Part shown: piece by piece, positions 52,103 to 61,100 of the stretch | Numbering within the stretch: position 1 is the first letter of the stretch | How the letters are laid out: each line of letters begins with the position of its first letter | Assembly (NCBI GenBank): GCA_017475035.1 | Contig: JAFVGK010000185.1 | Coordinates: forward strand, 1-64,000 | Source of the DNA: Blautia sp. | GTDB lineage: Bacteria > Bacillota > Clostridia > Lachnospirales > Lachnospiraceae | DNA: 64,000 nt | Reading direction: 5' to 3' | Made by a program: the position numbers and the translations under genes | Notes under the pieces: model-generated | The model's database searches: none | What the model saw: the letters and a program-made list of their open reading frames with translations, nothing else | What the model was told of the DNA's origin: nothing

Positions 52103-55100
52103 ATGGGTAAAAGAAGTAAGTTTCACCAGTTTATTTCTTTTATGCTGCTGATCACTATGGTTCTGCAGCAGACGAACACCGTCACCCTTGTCAGCGGCGC
52201 TGATTTGTTCACCAGCGAATTCGCCGAGACAGCGGGTGATGATCTGTTTGGCAGCGAGGTGCAGAATACGGCACCTGCCGCAATACCTGAGCAGCCGGTT
52301 TACCCGGTGGCGCAGTCGGGGGATGAAGCCGACCTGTTTACCAGTACAGGGTCGAATGTGAATGCGAATTTTAATACCCCGGCTGAGATTCCGGAACAGC
52401 CGCAGTTTCAGGTAGGACCGCAGGGAGCAGGGGCAGACCTGTTCACCAGCGTTTTTGACGCCGCTGCGGTGACTGTTACTATCACAACGACGACTACTAC
52501 CACGGAGACGACGACAGAAATGACCACAGAGTCTCCCGTCGACCTGGCGAGGATTCAGCAGGCGGCCCATGCCTCTGATGAAGAACTTTTAGCCCAGGGA
52601 GACGAGAATGGCAGCGGGGACATTTCTGAGGAGGGTCTTTTCTCATCTGAAATCACAGGGGAGGAGTCTGCCCATGAGGAGGAGTCCAGAGAGGAACTCT
52701 TTGGTTCGGAACTCGCAGCGGAAGCCCCTGTATTGGTTCTTGACGAAGAGCGAGGGGATAACTCTGTCCAATTGACGGGTGAGGATGCTGATCTTTTCAC
52801 CAGTTCAGAAGATGCGGACGGGTTTGTGGCTTCTGTAGAGGAGATGGGACCGGAACAGTCGACCGAGGCGGCAGTGGAAGCAACGACCGAAACCGCAATA
52901 GAAGTTATGACAGAAGCAGTGGAAGAAGAGACGGAAGCGGAAGACGAGCAGATCACTGAAATTTTTGCGGAAGTTACCACTGAGCCGGCGACTGAGATTA
53001 CGACCGAGGCTGTTATTGAGATCACGACGGAAGCAATGACCGAGATCACAACCGAGGCTGTTACGGAAATCACGACGGAAGCTGAGACCGAGATCACAAC
53101 CGAGAGCGCAGAGGATCTTTTTGGCTCTGAGGTTGGTGATGAGGACGAGGAAAATCTCTTTGGTTCCGAACCGGAAGACGAGATCGATCAGATTGCTTCC
53201 GGTGATGACACCATCTTTGTCCATGTTGTAGACGCTGAAGGCGAATCCTTTGGTGAAGACTATGAAGGCCTGAGCCTTCCCGCGTTTGAAGGCCTGCTGG
53301 ATCTGACAAAGGCCCCTCTGGATCTGGACGTGACGAGAGTTGCAGAGGTAGAGGGAACCAATCGTCTGTATGTGGAAAACTACAGCTTTGACCATGCGGC
53401 TGTAAATGGTGAGACTATCCTTGCTGTCTACAAGCTGCCGGAGGTTTTTGAAGAAGCCGATGCACAGGAAGACGAGGAAGCGGTTTTCTCTGACGGCACA
53501 GGAAAGTCAGGGGCGAAGTATGCCTATACGGTTGATGGATTTAACTTCATCGATCTTGCTGACGGACAGGAAATCGACCTGGTCTATACCGTCACTGCGC
53601 AGAAGTATAAATATACCTATTCGGACGTAAACGTAAGGGTTGTTGCGACAGTCGAAGACCCGGCTGCGATCCCGGACAATGCGAAGTTTAAGGTAACGCA
53701 GATTACCCCGGAGAGAAACGGGGCTGCTTTTGATGCCTATATCGAGGCTCTGAATAACCAGGCTGAGGATATTGCGGTGCAGAAGGGAGAGGAGTCTGTC
53801 TCTTCGTATGATGAAAGCAATACTCTGTTATATGATATCGCGTTCCTGGTGCCGAAGGCAGACGAGGAAGGAAATATCATTGAGGGAGAGTATGTTGAGG
53901 TGAAACCGCAGGGAGATGCGGTGAAAGTGAGCATACGGTTTAGGAAAGAGCAGTTAACAGAAGAAATTGGCGCAGAAAGTCCACTGAATGTATCAGTTAT
54001 TCATTTGCCTATTAATGATAATATCACAAAGAAGTGTGATACAACACAAGCAGCTTTATGGCAAATTCAGTCTTATGATATTGAAGCAGAAGCACTAATG
54101 GGAGAAATCACACTGGATGGAAAATCAGAGTCTGTAGAATTTGAATTAGATAATTTTTCAAGTATTGCAATAACAGTTGACAATCCTGTCATAGGAGATG
54201 CAGCTGTATATAATTATGCGACGATATTAGGAAATGCAATGGAATATGGTATTGTTGCAGGAGAGTATAAACAGACTAATCACACCCAAACTAATTTTGC
54301 GGTTAAGTCGTATAAGAATAACAACTTGGTTGAGCCAGATATTTCAGGTGCCTCTACTGTTCCTTTTATTATTGGAGAAATAGTAAGTGGTTCTAGTGAA
54401 GGACAAAATTGGAGTCAATTAAGATTTGGTAATAGTACAGCAGATGCTTCAAATAGGATCAAATATGATGTTTATTTAAATTCAGAATATGACGGAATGA
54501 GTTGGCCTGAAAGAGACCATGGATATATCACGGTTGATGGAGCAGATAATAATGGATTGATTAGTAGTAAAGTTGAGGCAAATGTGATATACACTGATCA
54601 ATCCGTACTTAATAATCGTGTTGATACCATGCTGAATAATATCGTACAAAACTCTAATATACTGAAGAGTAACGCTACTTTAGTAGTCGATGATTCGTGT
54701 ATAACTGATACTAACCATTATGTAATCGATACTACTGGGTATGCTGATAATACTGTAATTTACATTACACTTCCTGAGAATTCGAGAATTCGGGAAGTGC
54801 TAACCAAAAATGAGGGTCTTATAATTAATAAACATGCAAACCAGAATATTGTCTTTAATTTACCGGGAGTAAGTGACGTATCTCTTTTCAAAATTCAAGT
54901 TGTGATAGATGGTGTTACAAATGGGGATTTTAGCGGGGTTTCAGGAGGAACAAGTAGTACTAATTCAGAAAGCCCGCAGCATGGGGATAAAAATACCCTT
55001 ATTGAGGATCTAATAGTAAAACATATCATTTGGAATATGCCAGATGCAACTAAAGTTGAGTTGAATACTGCTGGTGGATTATTTATTGCGCCAAAAGCAG

Positions 55101-58100
55101 ATGTGCATGTTAAAGCAACTAGTTGTGGATGGGTTGCGACAAACAAACAGGTTTGGACAGATGGTTGTGAATGGCATTTTACTTTTACCGGGCGTAATTA
55201 TACTGGGGAAGTAGAAACTTCAGCAGAAGCAAATTTTAATTTTAGTTTAATGAAGAAAGTAGTTAACGAGAACTTGCTAAATGCAGAAAATGGGTTTATA
55301 ACGGAAACAAATTCTGCTGAAAATAACGAAGGACTCCTTGGCAAGATTTATTACTTTGACTTGTATGAGTCTGATGAGAATTATAGTGTATTAGACGGTG
55401 CTGCTCCTATTTCTACAGCTAATACTATAGACGTTAATGGAAATCCAAGTATCAATGCTGTGTTTGGACAAATTAAAGTTACAGAGGATGAACTGGATCA
55501 GACTACAAAAGAAAAACACCTTTATTATGTGCTTAAAGAACGTAATGCAGGGCAGAAACATGAAGGTGTTACGAACTGGAATGGTGATTTGAACATACAC
55601 ATCCTTGCAAAGAAAGAAGGAGATGTAATAAAGTTATATTTCCAGGGATGGAAATACGATAGTCCGGAAAAGACAGCTGTGAGATATTATGGGTTAACAA
55701 ACAATGATGGGATACAGGTACCGAGAGAAGCAGTAGGTACTGATATTTCGTTTGGTAACGTGTTGAATGCAATTGCTCCAGTAGAAGATGAGATCGAAGT
55801 AACAAAAGAACTTGAATCATGGGAGAATGACGAGGTCTTTACGTTTATTTTAACTCCAGGGAATAGCTATGATTCGAATGGCAATTTTATTGGCTCATCA
55901 CCTTTACCAGTAGGAACATCTAGCCAAACAGTAGAGAAGGAAGCTACAAAAACATCACCAGTTGTGAAATTCGGCAGTATTCAATATTTGAGAACTGGTA
56001 AGTACTTATATACAATAACTGAGAAATATGAGAATGCGGATGGTGTTACCTATGATAAAACAGTACATAATGTTGCTGTTATTGTTGGAGTGGATAATCC
56101 ATCAACACAGAATTTAGTAACTAATATTAAGTATAACGTTAATGTTGACGGTGGTAATATTTCGGGTGGGGAAGATTCTTTAATAATAACTAACACATTT
56201 ACTCCGACGACAGCGATAATTAATGTTTCTAAGGATTTTAATGAATGGTCAAAAGTTGATAGTTTCAAATTTGAATTAACACCTGGCACTTGCGTTATTG
56301 AAAGTAATACAGAAGGCACAAGTGAAGGAAATAGTGGCGAAACAGAAACCAAGACATCTACATCTCCTTTGCCGGATAATAAAAACAAGCTGGAGGTAAC
56401 TGTAAGTGCTCCACAGAGTGGAACAACTAATACAGCGTCGTTTGAAGAGTTGGAGTTTTCTAAAGCTGGTACATATACATATTATATCAAAGAAGTAAAT
56501 GAAGGTGCGGATGGTGTCCTGTATGATGATACATCTTATAAAGTAATTGTAACTGTTACAAAAACTTCGGATGAAAATACAGGAACTAATGTTCTTTCAG
56601 CAGACGTAAAGTATATGACATTGGATGAAGATGGCATAGAGGTCGAAAACGATGCGATAACGATCAATAATACCTTTACTCCTGCGAAAACACATCTCGA
56701 AGTAACGAAAGATTTCGATAAGTGGGAAAAAGCCGAAAATGGTTTTACTTTTATTTTGGCTCCGGGGTATAAATATGATGCAGAGGGGAATGAGCCAACA
56801 GGCGAATCGCCTATTCCGAAACCAAGAATAGACGGAACTGATGTGCATTATGCAACTGCTGTTGACGAAGAAAATTCTATAGCTGTATTTGATGAAATTG
56901 AATATGACAAAGCTGGTTATTATTTATATACGATAACCGAACGGAATGATGGTATCGATGGAATCGAGTACGACGAAAATGCTCATAATGCCATAGTGGT
57001 GGTTTCGAAGAATCAAGACACTAATGAATTGACATCTGTAGTGAAATATGATGTTAGTCTTGCAGATCTTCTCACTGGAAGTATTGCGGATGGTGAAAAT
57101 GAAATTCTTACTATTACGAATGAGTACAGTGACAGCATTAATGAGGAACTGAAAGGCATTAAACATTATGTTGACAGATATGGAAATGATATTGACATCA
57201 CAAACGGTCAATTTGCATTTACAGTTGAACCTCAAGGAACATATAGTCAAGAGGCAGTTGACACTTCTGAATTTAAACTGAATGTTAGAAATAGTGCAGG
57301 CGGAGAGCTTGATTTCGGAACACTTAAATTTAAAAAGAGTGGCACATATAGTTATACTGTTTATGAATCAAGTATATCAGGTAATGGGATAGAAATAGAT
57401 CATTCAGAATATGATATTACTTATCGTATCACTAAAGATTCTAAAGGTAAATTGATTCTTAGTTCTAAACAAGTTATAAAGACGGATAAAGAGGGTAATC
57501 ATCAAGAAATTACCTTAGATGAAGAGGGACTTGAATTTACCAATGCATATATCACGGAAGATGTTACCTTTGCGCCTCAGGTTACGAAGGCCTTCACTAA
57601 CGGAACATCCAGGTGGCCTGAAGAAGGATTCAAGTTTGTACTTACTGTTCCGGAAAATTCAGGAAATCCTGAAAATGGTGCTGAATTTAATGCTTCTGAT
57701 ATGGAAGTAGTTGCAACTGAGGAAGAGAATACGCAAACTTTTGGCGATATTACTTTCCACAAAGCAGGAAATTACAAATTCCAGATAACTGAAGATGTTA
57801 CAGGCATCACAGAGGAAAATGGATTATATAAGAAAAATGGTATCATATATGATGCGAATCCGAAAGAACTTTTGATCAAAGTTATTGATAATAAAAAAGG
57901 TTCTCTTGAGATTAGCACCGTTAAATATGAAGGAAAAGATAGCTTAACGATTACAAATAAGTACGATGCTGAAGGAACCGTAGAAATTATCGGAAACAAA
58001 TTGTACACGGGAAGTGTATTGACAGATGGTGCTTTTACATTCACGGTCTATGATGAAAGTCTTGTGGATGTTGCGACGGGATCTGTAAAGGAAGACGGAA

Positions 58101-61100
58101 GCATTTCCTTTACGCCGATTGAATATAAACTGGATTCTCTTGAGGGCAATCTCAAGAAAACGTTTTCTTATACAATTCGGGAGAACATGCCATCTGGAGC
58201 GAATGCAGATAATAATTATACTATTGGTGGTATCCAATATGATAATAGTGTAAAACAGATTTATGTTGTCGTAGAAGATCAGAAAAATGGTAATTTAAAA
58301 GCTACGGTGACAGCAGGCAGCGATCAGATAACATTTACAAATAAGTATAATGCTGACGGAAGCATCACTTTAGAGGGAACAAAGGAATTTTCAATTTGTT
58401 TTACTGATGAGAGTGGAATTCAACAAAGTCTGGATCGTACGATTACTGATGGAGACTTTACCTTTAGCATTTGGAAAAAAGCAATAAATGGATCTAAAGG
58501 TGAAAAGGTAGCATCAGGACGAGTAGCTGCAGATGGGTCAATCAAGTTTACTGAAATAGGTTACACACTAGAAGATTTGAAAAATGGTGATGGGTCATAT
58601 TCAGAAAGTAAACAGTTTGAGTATTTAGTAACCGAAGATATTCCAGAGGATGCGGTACTTAAGGATGGAGTTTATGTTTACAAAGGTATTGTCTATGACC
58701 AGACGGAAAAAGAGATTATTATTACTGTTAAGGATAATCATGATGGTGAGCTTGATGTTGAAAGCAATATCAGCGAAGGTAATCTCATAAGCTTTTCAAA
58801 TACCTATGCAGCTGAAGGAATGGCAGAATTGAAGGCTACGAAAAATCTGACAGGATTAGATCTGGAAGATGGTAGGTTTACCTTTAGTCTGTATGATACA
58901 GAAGGTAATATTATACAGCAGTCTGTTGAGAATCAAGGAGAACAAATAGTCTTTGCTCCCATAGAGTTTACTCTTGAAGATTTAATTGCAGAGACAAATG
59001 GTTCATATTGTATTAATGATTCAAAACAGTTTATTTATATAATTAAAGAGAATGTACCTTTTGTAAATGATGAAGGTGTTGAAATAATAGATGGCAAGAT
59101 TGTGAAAGATGGTATCACATATGATGATACTGAAAAAATTATAACGGTAAACGTATCTGATAATGGAGACGGTACTCTTGCCATATTATATGATGGACTG
59201 GATGGACTTAATCCACCAACTTTCACAAATACGTATGAAGCAAAAGCAACAAATGCTGAAATTACTGCAAAAAAAACAATAAATGGAAGAGAATTGAAGA
59301 AGGAGGAATTTTCTTTCAGTATAACAGGAACATCAGATAATACAGATAAGACGACAAAAATAGTTAAAAATGGGGAAATGGAAAATGAAGAGACAGGACA
59401 TATTACGTTCCCCGAAATTAATTATAATGTTGTTGGGGATTATGTATACACAATTGCAGAAGTACCGAATAACAGTTTAGGTGGAGTGACTTATGACTTG
59501 ACGACTTATTCAGTGACTGTCAAAGTAATAGACGATGGAAAGGGACAGTTAGTTGCAAGAGTAGTTTATCCTGAAGGAACAGAACCAACATTTGAAAATG
59601 ATTATTCTGCAAAAGCTGTTGAAGCCCAGATTACTGCTATCAAGACATTGACTGGTCGTCCCAAGCTCATCGCAGATGATGAGTTTACGTTCTCATTAAT
59701 ACCTCAAGGTGCAACAGAACTAAACGATCCGGAAGCATCAATCCAGGACGACAACGTAGAACAAAGTGTTACAAACAAGGGTAATAATGTAACCTTCAAG
59801 AAACTGAAGTACGACAAGGTCGGTAATTACAGCTATAAGCTCGTGGAAACCACCGAGCAGACAGACAATGGCATTACGATCGACAAGTCAGAGTATGTGG
59901 TTCATGTTGTTGTTACAGATGATGGGAATGGACAGCTCGAAGCAGACGTAACCTATGAAAAGGTGAAGAATGCGGCAGGCGAAGAGCTGAATCCGACTAT
60001 TTCCGGCGATAAACCGGCAGCCTTCGAGAATACCTATTCTGCAGCTGAATGCAGTGCTGATATTACAGCAACGAAGAAACTGACAGGAAAGAAACTGGAA
60101 GCAGGCGATTACACCTTTACTCTTACCGGAAAATCTCTGAACACGGGAGAAACCGTAGACACAGAATCAAATGCTGCGGATGGAAGCATTCTTTTCCGAA
60201 AGGAATATGATGAAGCCGGTGTTTATGAATATGAGTTGGCTGAAGCATATACTGGCAATGGAGGAGTGACTATTGATGAGACGAAGTGGGATGTTATTGT
60301 TACTGTTAAGGATAATAATCAAGGAAGCTTAGAGATTGAATCGATTACCTATAATGGTTCCTTAATTCACACTCCTGTTTTCAACAATGTCTATAAGGCG
60401 GAAGGCGGCTTCAACCTTCAAGCAATGAAGGTGCTTAAACCTGATTCTGCACGTGAACTTCAGGCAGGGGAATTCACTTTCGAACTTTATGAGGGTGATA
60501 AGCTTCTTCAGACGAAGACAAATGATGCAGATGGTCTTATTACGTTTGATAAGATTCTTTACACCTTAGATGATCTTGATGCGGATCCGAATGCTGATCC
60601 TGGAAAAGATTGGAAGAAGATTGGCGAAGAGGCAGGCTCAAAGACATACACTATTAAAGAACTCGAGATACCTGATACTAGCATTACCCGTCTGGAGCCG
60701 TGGGAACGAACAGTCACAGTTACTTTAGCTCATGACGGAAATGGAAACATTACTGCATCAACTGATGTACCCCCGGAAGAACTGAAATTCTCTAATAAAT
60801 ATGCAGCTAGTGGAAAAGTAACGATCAGCGGCATTAAGGAACTGAAGAATGGCGCATTGAATGCCGGTGATTTCACCTTTGCTTTGTACGAAGGCGAAAA
60901 TGATGAGCCTATTAGAACTGCTAAAAATGAGATTGTGGATGGAATATCTGTCTTTGCTTTCGATGAGATTTCCTATGACCTGAGTGATCTTTCGGGAGAT
61001 ACAACTGCAACGAAGACATATACAGTTAAAGAAGTTATAGGTCCAGATCCAGATCCCAACATCGTCTATGATACTCACGAGGCAACCGTCACGGTTACTC

